Shown one piece after another: positions 24,525 through 36,500 of a DNA stretch of 64,000 nucleotides. Each line of letters opens with the position of its first letter. The first letter of the stretch is position 1. This stretch comes from Myxocyprinus asiaticus (lineage: Eukaryota; Chordata; Actinopteri; Cypriniformes; Catostomidae): positions 3,292,001 to 3,356,000 of the forward strand of contig NC_059359.1 of the NCBI RefSeq assembly GCF_019703515.2, in the 5' to 3' direction. The translations under genes were made by a program, and so were the position numbers. A model generated the notes under the pieces. It was given only the letters and a program-made list of their open reading frames with translations. It had not been told where the DNA came from and did no database searches.

Positions 24525-24827
24525 TTAAACCCGCCCTGAGGCAGACCGCCTGCATTGCTCGACAGCTCGTCCGGACAGAACGAGCGCGCTGGGGGATGGG
24601 AGGTCCGCGGGGGCTGAGCCGGCGGAAACGCTCCCATGTCCACATCCAGATCGCCCGCGGTCAGAATGAGAACATAACCCTTCCACGAAAGCCGCCTCGG
24701 CGTGCTGGCACCCCAGACACTCGAGGCAGATTTCATGGGTATCCGGAGGGGAGAGATAATGGCCACATCCAGTAGCACAAACGCAGAAGGACATCTTTAA
24801 AAAGACGCCAAGCGTTTGCGTGAGCAC
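24525..24827 (-). pseudogene. DIRS gag-like N-terminal region (element C)
   Basis: A 100-codon frame holding CLECLGCQHAEAAF, the same C-x2-C-x4-H motif as in elements A, B and D. The second Cys pair (C-x2-C in the others) reads CSHS, so one Cys is lost. Confidence 0.55.
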
Positions 24828-25040
24828 TTTTAGAAGGAAATATACTCTTTCTAATATACTCTTTTAGCACCTGCAGACTCAGGCTGCCGAAGCGCCCATG
24901 GGAAACACAGCACTCAACCGTGTGAGGGTGACCGCTGATATGCGCCGTAAGAATCCAGCAGCGTAGCAAAGAGTGAGAGGACGAACACACATGCATTCGG
25001 CTCCGAAGAAAAAAATCTGAATGAGTGATGCACGGCATCT

Positions 25041-25052
25041 CCTTTTATACCC
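25041..25052 (-). promoter_or_regulatory. TATA box of DIRS element C
   Basis: The minus strand reads gggtataaaagg, at the same position relative to the terminal repeat as in the other three elements. Confidence 0.6.
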
Positions 25053-25314
25053 GTATGTCCGGGACGGAGAGTGGCATGCAAATTCCACTCGCCAATTTTC
25101 ATTGGCCATTTCTATTTTAAGCAAAGGTGACTGGAGCTCTCAAGATCGAACCCCTAGTGTCACTACATCGACACAACATCGAGTGAGTGACAGACAGGGA
25201 ACTAGACTGTCCAATTTCCTTTTTTGAAGGTCTTACACAAGCGCCCTTTCACCTTTCACCTCCATGTAACATATGTTTATCTGACATCTACTGTAAGAGG
25301 CTCGGTGGTCTCGA

Positions 25315-26468
25315 CCACCTGCAGCGTTTGATACAGTTGATCATTCTGTTTTAATTGATACATTAAAGAGATGGGTGGGAATATCTTGGGTGGCTTCAGA
25401 GTGGTTTCTTTCCTACTTGACGAATAGGAAATTTGTAGTGTCTGTTGGAGATGAGATGTTCTCCTCTTCAAAAGTTAATTGTGGTGTTCCGCAAGAATCC
25501 CTGTTAGGGCCAATTTGTTTTCCTGTATATGTTACTGCCTGGTTCTGTGATTTGAAAATACAACATTACTTTTCATTGCTAAGCAGATGACCTACAGTTA
25601 TATTTGTCGTTGAATCCCAATGATCTGACTAATTTAAATGTTCTTCAAAAATGTATAGTAGATATAAACAATTGGATGGCATGTAATTTTCTTCAGTTAA
25701 ATACTGACAAAACTGAGGTTGTCATAATCGATCAAGATTCTAAAAAGAACTCTGAAAAAATGTGTCCGTCTATTTTGACATAAAGTTAAATTTTGAATAT
25801 CAGGAAGTTAGTTAGTCTTGTTTTTATCAGTTAAGGTGAGACAGGTTCTGAGTTTAAGGGATACAGAGAAGCTTATTCATGCTTTTAATTTGTCCCACCT
25901 TGATTATTATAATGCCCTGTTTTCAGTGTTAAATCAACGCAATTTAGCGAGGCTACAATCAATGCAAAATGCTACAGCTAGACTTTTGACATGAACTATG
26001 TCTTTTAATCATGATACTCCAGTTTTAGCTTCTTTGCATTGACTACCAGTTCAACTTATGTTTGATTTTAAGATTTTATTAATTACATATAAGGCATTAC
26101 ATGGGTTGGTGGCTCCCAATTATTAAGACATTGTGAAAGAGTTAGACCTCTTAGATCTTCTTGTCTTGAACTGTTGACTGTTCCAAGATCCAGATACAAA
26201 ATAAAAGGTGATAGAGAGTTTGTAGTGAAGGCCCCATGATTATGGAACAGCCTGCCCTGGGATATTATATCTGCTGAATCTGTGTCTGTTTGTATGTCTC
26301 TTTTAAAACTCATTTATATAGAATGGCTTTTATTATTTTTATGTTTTGTGAAGCACTTTAATAAAATTATAATAAAAATTAAAAAAAACGGATAAAATGT
26401 ATACCTTGAATGCACTGGAAGTCAATTTGGATGAAAGCATCTGCCAAATGCATAAATGTAAATGTAAA
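25315..26468 (+). mobile_element. L2/CR1-like LINE, 3' end (decayed ORF2)
   Basis: RT motifs on the plus strand: FDTVDHSVLIDTL, WFLSYLTNRKFVVSVGDE, CGVPQESLLGP and ADDLQLYLSLN. C-terminal relics NLSHLDYYNALFS and LARLQSMQNATARLL follow. Several stops and frameshifts break the frame. The 3' tail, gcatctgccaaatgcataaa, is typical of L2-type LINEs. The 5' end is truncated, as is usual. Confidence 0.88.
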
Positions 26469-26724
26469 AACAAAAATGTATCTTTGTCACTGCATGATGC
26501 ATAATCTAATTGTTTTACATTTTATTTAACTTTTCTATATATAGCTAGAAACTGTGGTTAGCAAATAATACATTGGCCTAAAGGAATAAATTTAATGAAC
26601 TTTATGCTTAAAACAAGTAAAACTGTCAATAAAACAAGACAAAAGACACATATTCAAAATATAGTATCAAAATCTTATACAGTTTTACTTCTCAGGTAAA
26701 TGTATCTTGTTTTAAGCATGTTTA
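26469..26724. other. Non-coding
   Basis: AT-rich sequence. No feature seen. Confidence 0.6.
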
Positions 26725-26811
26725 AAGGTACACTCAGTAACTTTTGCATTTGTGTCATCTTGGACCTACAGTGACACCTAGTGGCTTGGATGCAGCATCA
26801 ATTAAAATCGG
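26725..26811. mobile_element. MITE left end, interrupted by DIRS element D
   Basis: Matches the first part of the MITE at 63,316-63,703 (cactcagtaacttttg, gtgtcatcttgga). It is cut off after ttaaaatc by DIRS element D. The right half is not found on the other side. Confidence 0.7.
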
Positions 26812-27551
26812 CCTGGTTACTTTCATAACCTCCGTTCCCTGATGGAGGGAACGAGATATTGTGTCGATGTAGTGACACTAGGGGTCGCCCTTGAGACTTG
26901 GGGTGGATCACGATGAAGTAGGGGCTGTAGAACCCCTTCTTCATCTCGACTGGAGGGACAAGCTCTAGCGCGTCCTTCCGCTGAAGGGATGCGATCTCTG
27001 CAGGCAGGGCAGTGGCGTTCTCACCCTGCACTTGAGATAAAACGGATGCCGCTGAACCTGGGTGGGTGCCTGGCAAACTGAATCGCCGGTCAGCCATCGC
27101 GATGGGTTGGGGAGCGCAAGCCATGCCCCCAAGCTCTGGGTGAGGGGTCCAAGGAGACAATCGTGTCGGACGTACCGGCAGGTGGGGCCTCGCGGCGGGG
27201 CGGAGCCACCACTTCGAGGGGGCTCAGACCCCTAACTCGTGGCCATGCTGAGTCTGGGGACATCGAAGCACTTACCTGGCTCTGGGTACCAACCATAGGA
27301 CCGGTCAGCAACAGGGGAGGAAGGAACCGTCCTCGTAATCCATCACAACTGCCTGGGCAGGTGTGTTGTGCTGCAGCTGGACACTCAGGGGCGGGGGTCT
27401 CACCTCCAAAGTGTCATGCCAGCCATTAATGTGCAGTGTCCGGCAATCGCAATAACGATGGTCGTAAGCACTGGGTGTGTGACCCAGGAAATGAGGAAAC
27501 TGCTCCTTTTCTGAACATGTGGGTACCGCAGCTTTTTGGGCATGCGGAGAA

Positions 27552-28418
27552 TCAAAGAAAAGGCAACAAAGGATTCTCCACCAGGGGATGGAGTGGTCTG
27601 CTTACCATCTCTAGGCCTGCAGCAAGTCTCCACGTGCCTGGGTCGCATGTCTCAGGGGCAGCTAGAAGCCTTCCTCGGGTTCTTGGAGGTGGGCAGTGAG
27701 ACAGGGGGCATCTGCTTCCTGCAGGTGGCTCTACGCCGGGGCTGATCCACTGGCCCGGGCTGCGGCAGAGCCGGTGTCGTCGATGCAGGGGGGGGGAAAT
27801 ATGCTGAATAGTTCCCGTCTGCTTTTTTTTGGGGGGGGGGGGATTTTTCCCCTTTTTAACCCGTGAGCGGCGCTCTGAGCCCAGGAACCAATCATCAAGC
27901 CGCGAGGGTTCGGGGGAGTGGAGAGTTCCACTCCAGCCTGACGCTCGCAGCCGCCCGGGAAAGCATGGCCGCCAGCTCCACATCGGCCTGTGACTGGGTG
28001 ACCACACCCGATGGTGGGAGCCCAGTCGAGTCCTCGCTGTCAGACTGGACCAGCCCGCTCTCCGATGCTGCGATCGAGAGCTCATCCACTTTGCGAGCGC
28101 CGAATGAGATCGCGAACTCACCTTGAGACGAACCGGCAGTCTCATCCCAGAACTCGACCAAGGCAAACGAGCGTACTGGGGTATGGGAGGTCCGTGGGGG
28201 TTACCTGGTGGAGAGGCTCCCATTGGGGTCCCCAAATAGCCCCTAGTGCTAACCAACGTGGCATCAAATCCGTAGGTAGAAGGACCGAGACGGGGAGCCA
28301 CTGGGGTTTCTTTCCCTCTAACGACAGAAAGCCGTGACCGCAACGTTGCCATGGTCATGTTCTCGCAGTGAGAACATGACCCGTCCACAAATGCTGTCTC
28401 CGCGTGGGCAGCGCCCAA
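27552..28418 (-). pseudogene. DIRS gag-like ORF (element D)
   Basis: A 288-codon open frame, the longest gag-like frame in the window. The second Cys pair, CSHCE, and HAETAF of the zinc-knuckle-like motif are at its start. The first Cys pair lies just upstream in the shifted frame that ends near 28,318. Likely a remnant. Confidence 0.5.
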
Positions 28419-28748
28419 GCACGTAAGACAGCAATTGTGGCCATCGGAAGCGGAGAGGTAACAACCACAGATGGAAAGGCATCTTTAAAAAGACACTCTC
28501 CATGAGTGCCACTATTTTAGTAGGGAAAATATACTCTTTTATTGTAAGAATATATACTCTTTTAGACTGTCGAAGCACCCAGGGGCATTCTCTGCACTCC
28601 ACCAGTGCGTGAGGGGGAGAAGCCGCTGCAATGCACCATAAACTCCAACAGTTTTTTAGAGGTGAATGGAACGGCAGAGGATTCAGCTCTCTGAACACGA
28701 CCGCTCGGCTCCAAAGAAAAAATCTGAATGAGTGGTTGCGAGCCAACT

Positions 28749-28760
28749 CCTTTTATACCC
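28749..28760 (-). promoter_or_regulatory. TATA box of DIRS element D
   Basis: gggtataaaagg on the minus strand, at the same place as in the other DIRS copies. Confidence 0.55.
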
Positions 28761-28904
28761 GTATGTCCGGGGGAGTGGTATGCAAATTCCACTCGCCAAT
28801 TCCCATTGACCTTTTCTCAAAGATCAGAGGTGTTTGGGGCTCCCAAGGGTGACCCCTAGTGTCACTACATAGACACAGCGTCAAGTGAGTGACAGATAGG
28901 GAAC

Positions 28905-29660
28905 AATTTTCCTCCAATTTTATATCCATAAACCATCATCAAAATATTTACAAACAGAAAATGCCACTGTTAACTCATATTAAGTCTTGTTCTGACCCTT
29001 CTTTATAAAAATATGTTTTTGGAAGTGTTTTTCTAAAGCAACCATGTGCATTACGCTGTCACCAATGTGATCCCCGTCTCTTTGTTTCTGTGGCTTGAAA
29101 CTGTAACGACATCATGATGCATCACCAGACAGCCAATGAGGCGACTGTGTTTGGGTTCATGTCGTAAGCTTACATGTCAAAACTGCCCAAGCTATATTTT
29201 TGCCCAGTGATCAGAGAGCAAAGCGGTGGTGGGAGGAGCAAAAGATGAAATGCAGAATAGCACGCTTCATGCAATGCAGTCCCGGGGCATCCCATCTGCC
29301 CTGAGCATTTATGCAAAGCAAAAACAAGCAAATAGAACAGCAGAGTAAGGCCAGAAACATACTCTACACAAATGCTTGTATATATTTAACATGCGTTTTA
29401 GCGTTATAATGAAAATAGCGATCCTTTTTCTCAAGGGGATGATAGTTACCTTTAAATGTCTGTGCTGTTAAACTGGATTTTATTATCCATTTAGCTAGAT
29501 AGAAACACGTTTTTAATATCTAACTTGCTAAGGAACTCTTTTCAAAGTGTTGCTGCGCCATGATAGTAGCAGACTAGAAAGAGACAATTGGCCATATGCG
29601 ACTAATGCCAGCAATAGAACTCCTTACAGTACTTGCATTGCTGAGTGACTCCAGCCAGGT
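28905..29660. other. Non-coding
   Basis: No gene seen. A short stretch, ggccagaaacatactctaca, at 29,349 also occurs in intron 2 of both serpin genes, so it belongs to a dispersed repeat. Confidence 0.6.
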
Positions 29661-29990
29661 CTCCTAAGCAACCAAATTGGCCCGGTTGATAGGGAGGGTA
29701 GAGTCACATGGGGTAACCTCCTTGTGGTTGCTATAATGTGGTTCTCGCGGCGAGTTGTGCGTGGATGCCGCAGAGAATAGCATGAAGCCTCCACACGCTA
29801 CATCTCCACGGTAACGTGCTCAACAAGCCACATGATAAGATGTGCGGCTTGACGGTCTCAGACATGGAGATTCATCTTCTGCCACCCGGATTGAGGTGAG
29901 TCACTACGCCACCACAAGGACTTAGAGCGCATTGGGAATTGGGCATTCCAAATTGGGGAGAAAGGGGGAGAAAAAAAAGAAAGAAAAAAA
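29661..29990 (+). mobile_element. SINE-like retroposon, plus orientation
   Basis: About 330 bp from ctcctaagcaaccaaattgg to an A-rich tail at about 29,970-29,990. A second copy in reverse orientation is at 40,485-40,828. An A-rich 3' end and no inverted termini point to a retroposed SINE. No tRNA promoter boxes were identified with certainty. Confidence 0.65.
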
Positions 29991-29995
29991 ACAGT

Positions 29996-30738
29996 ACTTG
30001 CATTGTGTTATGAACGTGTTCAATTGAGCTAGCATATCTAGAAGCATCTGTGTTTATGCTAATGCTCGATATAGCATTCCTTGTGGCAAGGCGTAGAATG
30101 CAATACGTACTTGCATTGTGTTTTGAATTGCATTGTGACACATTTCAAAAGCATCAATGCGCTCATTAGAGCTAGCATAGCTATCTGGGTTTATGCTAAT
30201 GCCTGCTATAGCATTCCTTGTGGCAATGCTGAGAATGCAACACGTACTGGCATTACGTTATTAATTCCACAGTGACAAATTTCGGAAGACAACAATGCGC
30301 TCAATTCCCTTGTGAAAATTGAGAGTTCATGGCAAATTTGTCGCAAACTTGCCACAAATTCACCACTGATCATTTTCACATGCAAATGAGCTTTGTGGCA
30401 AATTGTCCATTGTTGCCAAAGGTTTGCCGGAGGTTCGCCACTACCAGCAAAGAGCTGCAAACTTTTGGCAAACATTTGCAGCGAATCAAAAGCTAATTTA
30501 GATGTGAAACTAAAAAGGGGCAAATCTGTGGCTAGTTTAGATTTTTTTTTGGAAGGGTAGAGCGAGTATAGCTAGACACATCTGTGTTTATGCTAAAGCC
30601 TGCTATAGCATCCTTTGTGGCAATGTGGAGAATGCAACAGGTACTAGCACTGTGTTATGAATTGCATGGTGACACATTTTGGAATGCAACAATGCATTCA
30701 ATAGAGCTAGCATAGCTAGACATATCTGTGTTCAGTCA
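29996..30738 (+). repeat. Tandem array of about 137-bp units
   Basis: Four units start at about 29,996, 30,109, 30,246 and 30,643. Each carries cttgcattgtgtt, gagctagcatagcta, tgtgtttatgctaa and tatagcattccttgtggcaa in the same order. Unit 1 lacks about 24 bp and unit 3 is split by an insertion. Confidence 0.85.
30305..30553. mobile_element. MITE-like insertion in the tandem array
   Basis: About 250 bp absent from the other array units. It is rich in tttgtggcaaa/tttgccaca motifs that can pair with each other. Exact ends and target duplication are not resolved. Confidence 0.55.
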
Positions 30739-30807
30739 ACTTCTATCTCCGTCTCCAATTTGGATATGTCTTCTCCAGATACCAACAAACCGGAGCTAGG
30801 TGCATCT

Positions 30808-32743
30808 TCATGGGGCAGGCTCTTGGCGTACCTTTTCTGTCATCTGCTTGGCACTGTAGTAGGACAAGCCAAGGCAAATGATGGCCAGCATCATAGCGAT
30901 TTGGTTGACGGAGCGGTCGTGTGTTGGGGCCTGCACCTCACCTGCTACCTGCTACCTGCCTCTGCAGAGAGAACATCAAAAATGAAGGTCAACATATGCT
31001 CAAGCTACAACATGCAAGAAGACCAAAGCAAAACCTTGAAACGTTATACAGTCATCTGACTTCCTTTCAAAGACCACAGTGTTCCACCACCTGCCCAGGC
31101 ATGTGGGTTAAACACAATCATTACATTTGTATTGCCAATAAAACAGTTTTCAAACAGGAACAATGTTCTGCTTGTGGGTAATCATAAGCACACCACAGTT
31201 TGAAAGCCAACAAGGATTGCTGGAATTGCTTAAAGAACCTTTAACAGGAAGTGAAAGATTACGACATTATCAGATATAATTATATTTAAGAGGCCCTTGA
31301 GAAATTAGTGGGTCACAGATAGGGGTCTATCAAAACAGCACATTATGGTCCATTTAGATTGGACATTCATTTTCTTTTAAAGCTGCACATAATCAATGTT
31401 TACAACTCTTGTTTTTGCACAATTGTTAATTATGAGCGAGAGGGCACCACTTTGCTGTTGTCTGGGATGCAACATGGCACATTAGCGTTTATACTACAAA
31501 TCTGAGGTGTTCACATGAGTTTTCTACAATCTCCGAATGTGATTTGAGGGATCCAATCACAAACATTTGGATCCCATTTACACTTATATTTAGCACTGAT
31601 CTCTTGTGATCAGATCACCTAAGATGGATGTCAATAAACAACACGATACTATTACGCTCCGATGGAGTTGAACAAATGATGCCACACCAAGTTTTGACTC
31701 TAACAGAAACCGATCTCAAAAAGGTGTCAAGAAGATTAGGTTAATGCGCTTTTTAGCAAGCATCATTAAACCTAGTAGGTCTATACGGGTCTAAGAATAG
31801 TAAGAAGATAAACCTACTTCATATTAAAAAGATTTAAGAATTAATCTCCAATCATTAGGTCAATCATAGAGTGTGGTGAGGACATTGTAACAATTTAAGC
31901 AAACCAAAATTCTATGCCAATATGTCATTTTTGGGGATGCTACTTTAAATTATGAGTAGCTTGTGGCCTGTTAAGCTACAGTTCCAAAGTAGTTAAACTA
32001 TAGTTAGCGTGTGATTATGACAACGGTTTGGTAGGCGATAAAGCCGCATCCGCAATACTTTGTGACATTAAAAACAGCAATTGTACCACTATGTCACTGC
32101 TTGTTGGAAAAAATAGGCCATTAATGGAAAATGTACACAATTTTTTCGTTGTTGCGAAAAATACTTTTAGGTAGTAACACTGGTTAAAGTCCACAATCAA
32201 GTTCCAAATTTGAGCTCAGTGACAACGGATCCACTATGTTTTCAACGTCAAAACTTTTTTTTGGTTAAAATAAACAATTAATGACTGATTAAGAAATGTT
32301 TGCCTGCTTGCTACTAATCCCCCCTGTGGCTTTCATGCTATTTTTGTATTTCAAGCTATGAGAATCACATCCAGATGATGAGAGATGAATCTAAGCTAGT
32401 ATTTCCCATGCGTATACAAGCCTTCATTCAACCCATCATGGTCATTGTTCATATAATTAGGGTTCAGTCACTTTTAGCCAACAGGAATTCAGTGGGCTGC
32501 TGTGATATGGCTTTGGGTTGAAGCTGGGTGGCACCAGTCTGATCTTTCCAAGGGACAATTACGCATCCAAAACTAACTAGCATTTCTTGCTCCTAGAAAA
32601 AGATATTACACAAGTTTCACATTTTAAATAAGCAATCAAAAAATGTTCGCATATTGAACCCAAGTTAACCCAAGATTAAAACAATAACATACCTGCAGGA
32701 GACAGAAGTATCCAGGAGTCAGTCTGCCCAGCCTGATGATCAT
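30808..32743 (-). CDS. Predicted 57-aa single-pass membrane protein (two coding exons)
   Basis: Not recognised. Two minus-strand exons are supported by splice sites and frame. Exon 2 is 32,693-32,818 (ctgcag| before it, CAG|gtatg after it) and exon 3 is 30,808-30,930 (gtgcag| before it, TGA stop). Exon 2 is open in one frame only and joins exon 3 in phase 0. The first in-frame ATG is at 32,741-32,743, with A at -3, giving 57 residues: a short basic N-terminus (MIIRLGRLTPG), then a hydrophobic helix (IAMMLAIICLGLSYYSA, about residues 27-43) and a charged tail ending QEPAP. The shape fits a small mitochondrial or ER membrane protein. The frame is also open upstream of the ATG through exon 2, so a longer N-terminus from an unseen exon is possible. 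Confidence 0.55.
31060..32692. other. Intron of the small membrane-protein gene
   Basis: No other feature supported. The sequence is AT-rich with no repeat recognised with confidence. Confidence 0.5.
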
Positions 32744-33559
32744 TGTGGCAGTTTTTGCACACAAAGTGGCTGAATTAACCTCCTGGGGAGTTGTGTAAAG
32801 CCGAAGCAGTGTGACAACCTGCAGACGAAGAGGACAAGTTAATTAAGCAACTAACCAGAATGCAAATGCTGTGCAAATTCAACATCCAAAATCCATTTTG
32901 AATCCAAACATTGAGTGTCTAATGCATCAATGGTCAACTTTTATTCCTTCTGATTGAAAATTCCAAGGCTGTGTTCTAGAAGAGCGAGAAAACCTCACCG
33001 AGGTGAAATGGACCCCATGAGAGTTAAAAAATGAAAACACAGAAGGTTTTCTTTTGCCATAAACCGGACAAGGCTGATGCAAGTGGAAAGGAACACTTAT
33101 AGCCATAGGCAACAACCCCAAACAAATTTAAGTCCAGTTGATTCCGGTTTCAGTGAATCAAGTCAGGGTGACAGTAATCTGTTGTCTGATAATACATACT
33201 GTGCTGGTTTGAACCAGATCTTCAGACTGAAACTCACCCAAAACCTGCAAGCCATTGTTACTCACAAATGTTCTACAAAACAATGGTCATAACCCATTGG
33301 ACCCTTCATTAACTCTGACGATAATCAGTCATAATGACTTTGGTAATTTAACTACATATATAAATTTGTGAGAAAGCCACAATAAAAGTACAACATCCTC
33401 TTCAACTACATAAAACATACTAGGAGTACGCCAATCACTTGGAAATGGGTAAGGAGTGTTTTAGGTAATGGTAGACATGTTCAGGATGCATCTACCAACC
33501 TGGCTGCAATTGTGCTCCAAGGAAAAAACAAGCAGTCCAAACAACCAGCGAGATCTTAC

Positions 33560-33727
33560 CCATCAAAGGTTGAGTACAAAAAGAAACTAGTGCATTTCTA
33601 ACAAGCAAAGTTGGACTAAAAAGATGGGAGAACTCTGCCAGCCAGACTGCGACAGCATGAGCGTTCTGCGAATGAAGAGACTTGTTCAGGGGTAGTTTTC
33701 ACTGGAGCTCCGCCCTTTTATAAAACC
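33560..33727 (-). promoter_or_regulatory. TATA promoter and 5' non-coding exon for the small membrane-protein gene
   Basis: The minus strand reads ggttttataaaaggg at 33,713-33,727 next to a GC-rich ggcggagctcc. It is followed by about 130 bp ending in the donor tttgatgg|gtaagatc (exon end 33,560). Two short upstream ATG frames lie in this exon. Linkage to the exons at 32,693 and 30,808 is inferred from order and strand. Confidence 0.5.
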
Positions 33728-34411
33728 TCAGCTCTTGTGACCAGATTGGCAGATTGTCTCTCACTCCCTCTCTCTCCCTCTTTACCACAGCTGTCAAAAT
33801 GAATCATGTTTGAGCCAGAGAGAGCACGTACACGCCCATCTTGCCAACCACCGTAACACTATGAAACGAAGGCCCAGAGGACTTGTAAAATAGAATTTTC
33901 TCACCTATTCAACCACAAACATCTGGAGAAACAAGATCGAAAGATTGCTAAATGAGCAGGTAATAAAACAGAATGCACAATGTGCATTTTATGAAAGCAT
34001 ATGGTTTGCATATCTCTCAGTCAGCAAAAATTAAGATGTAATACATTGCGATGGGGCAAGGTTGTCCCACGTTATCCTACCTCCAAGTGAGGACACTGGA
34101 GTGACCATATTCACCCATCAATAAGCTTCTACATCTCAGACCACATGTCCATGCGTGTTGTGTGTTTGTTATATAAGGCTATTCCACTTCACTGGGATGA
34201 ATTACAGAAAGCAACACTGCATATTTTCAAAAGAATGATGTAACGAAGGTCGTCTTGATTCAGAATGACCCAATTCTGTGGTTCTCAACCAGGGGGACCT
34301 CACTAAGCTTCCATGGTGGCCGCATGGTCTTTCATTGTTTATGTAAAAATGTATTGTAGACAGTTTAATCATTGAAATGACACACAAAAAAATCAAGATA
34401 TAGTGCAGAGA
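33728..34411. other. Non-coding
   Basis: No gene seen. A fragment with ttctcaaccaggggg near 34,283 looks like a transposon end. Confidence 0.5.
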
Positions 34412-35928
34412 CAGGCCTGGTTCTACGGGGGTGCTTGAGGGTGCTAAGCACCCACAAACGAACCTTAGAGCACCCTCAATTGCAGACCAGGGCAAACTAC
34501 TGCCCGCGTGTCGATTTATCATGAACGTTTTTTATTAAAGCTTTCATTTATCTGGCTTTGGGACCTATCGTGCATCCACAAGCTTTTAATATATTCAGGG
34601 TTTCCAGATAATATATGCAACACCCCAATCAGAGATTTATACTTGCACAAATAGGAAATATTTAGCCTTATGTCATACTTAATTTACGCAATCTGGCAAC
34701 CATGCATGCGAGTGCATACTCTCTCTCCTCTCTTCGGAAAAAAAACCTTAAAGTGCTCAATAGTGTAATATTCTGCTCAAAGAAAAGTGTGATGCAGCAA
34801 ATCCGTGTCCATTCATGAGGCTGCGTGTGCTGTTTAGTGCCAAGTCTGTGAGCAAATATTTTCAGTGATGAACTTTAGTAAAATCCCAATAGATCTTCGC
34901 ATCATTCACATGCAGACGGGACACACAAGCAAAACTAAATGAGAGAGGAAAATGTTTGTTCTTTGTGTTATTTTTTGAAATGCTGAAGTCCCTCACACCT
35001 GTATGTGAATGTTACTCTGGCAGTAATCATCTATCAGTGTCATGCTGCCTGTTTTATTCAGTTGTGTGCTGAATGGGATGCCAAATAAACCATTGACGAG
35101 ACTCACATCATGATCCATGAGCGTGTAAATAGGTTGATAATGTTCTGAGAATAAAACAAATGTGTCCATTTTGTGGCCAACTTTAAAATAAGCCTTTAGA
35201 ATCTATAATTTCTGAATATATTTTATTTTACTATTAAACCAACCTCCTGATGTAGAGTGTTAAATTGAAAACTAAATTACCACTGCACTGAAGTATGGTC
35301 AAATAAACAATTCATAATTATACTCTGTCTTAATTCAGTTTTACTAACACATGATAGTAATGTTGCAGCAAAACTTCAAGCAATCACAGAATGGTCCCAT
35401 CAGAATACACTTCAGAAAACTGTGCATCATTCATTGACTGCATGACTGCACTACTACTTCTAGGATTAAGATACAAATATTTAAAACTTTTTATCTTCTC
35501 TGTTCCATGTTCTAGTTAACGGCTGATGTGGCTCCTGTACCAAAACAATTGCACACCTCTGCTCAATTGAATATGTAAGTCTAATACTGTAAATTGGCAA
35601 GCAGATTTCCTTGAATCCCAGCAAACACACAAAAATCCCTGCAGTTTGTGAACACACAATTGCTGCATCAAAACTTATAAACGTGTATGATTGTGCAAAT
35701 CAGTATGTGCTAATCTGCACGTGCAGCATTTTCAGTGACAGATCATGTTAAAAAAACGAAGCAATAAATGTTTTGTACAAAAACTGTTATTTACGTTGTT
35801 TTAGTAGCATTTAAACATGATTTAATATATTTTTAAAATGTGTAATTACGATACATCTCCACTTTATACAGAGCACCCCCACAATTTTCAGAAGCACCCT
35901 CAGTGATTTGGATCTGGAACTGGGCCTG
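34412..35928. mobile_element. Probable non-autonomous DNA transposon
   Basis: Inverted ends: caggcctggttctacggggg on the left, and on the right the reverse complement of caggcccagttccag. Further paired gggtgct/agcaccc blocks lie just inside. No target duplication is visible at these limits, and no transposase is recognised in 1.5 kb. Confidence 0.55.
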
Positions 35929-36170
35929 AACTTCTGTAGCATCAAGAACAGATCATTTTTGTTTTCTTTCCTTAAAGAATGAACAATCTTGAGATAAATT
36001 GCAATTAAATAGTCTACTATACTGACAGCCCTAGTTTCTGATCGTTTAAAAAATGCCTCAAAACAAACACTGTCATCATTTCAGCAGAAGTACAACTATG
36101 AATTTTCTATCTGTGAAGGGGGGCATATGAACATTGGCTTTGATGATGGGGGACCTTGGTGTTACAGAAG

Positions 36171-36500
36171 TTAAAGGAAAATTCTGGGTTCAATACAAGT
36201 TAAGGTCAATCGACAGTATTTGTGGCATATTACTGATTACCACATTTATTTTGACTCTTATCTTTAAAAAAAAAAAAAAAAAAAAATCTGTGTTACAGTG
36301 AGGAACTTACAATGGAAGTGAATGGGGCCAATCTGTAAACGTTAAAATACTCACTGTTTCAAAAGTATAGCCACAAGACATAAACAATATAAATGTTAAC
36401 ATGATTTTTTTTAACCTTTTCTGTGTAAAGTTATAGCCAAATTTACAACTTTGTTGCCATGACGATGTAATGTTAACAAACCCTAAAACCCTAAAGGCCC
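36171..36500. mobile_element. MITE fragment (ggaatattcc family)
   Basis: The left arm (aaaggaaaattctgggttca, caatacaagttaag) and interior resemble the element at 44,051-44,661. It includes an A-tract at about 36,267. The right arm is missing. Confidence 0.65.

Larger units (their letters stand above)
22084..25202 (-). mobile_element. DIRS-type retrotransposon (element C), most complete copy
   Basis: On the minus strand, in order: terminal repeat (25,149-25,202), TATA box, gag-like region, reverse transcriptase, RNase H/linker and tyrosine recombinase. RT plus a tyrosine recombinase and inverted rather than direct terminal repeats define DIRS-like elements. The 3' end, including the second terminal repeat, is missing, because homology to element B begins at 22,084 against the Tc1-like relic. 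Frameshifts and a nonsense codon show it is inactive. Confidence 0.88.
26812..28904 (-). mobile_element. DIRS deletion derivative (element D)
   Basis: The two ends are intact: left end 26,812-26,890 with the hairpin gttccctgatggagggaac, and right terminal repeat 28,851-28,904. The interior keeps the promoter, the gag-like region and the very start of RT (KKGFYSPYFIV) at 26,900-27,000. The rest of RT, RNase H and recombinase are gone, so at 2.1 kb it could only move with proteins supplied by another copy. A G-tract is at 27,831-27,841. Confidence 0.82.

Noticed and set aside
23015..24778. A 587-codon minus-strand frame across the DIRS element
   Set aside because: Apart from the first part, it runs out of frame with RT, RNase H and recombinase. 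It is a GC-rich shadow frame.
30679..31059. A 126-codon plus-strand frame
   Set aside because: It overlaps the tandem array and the antisense of the minus-strand exon, which has better splice and frame support.
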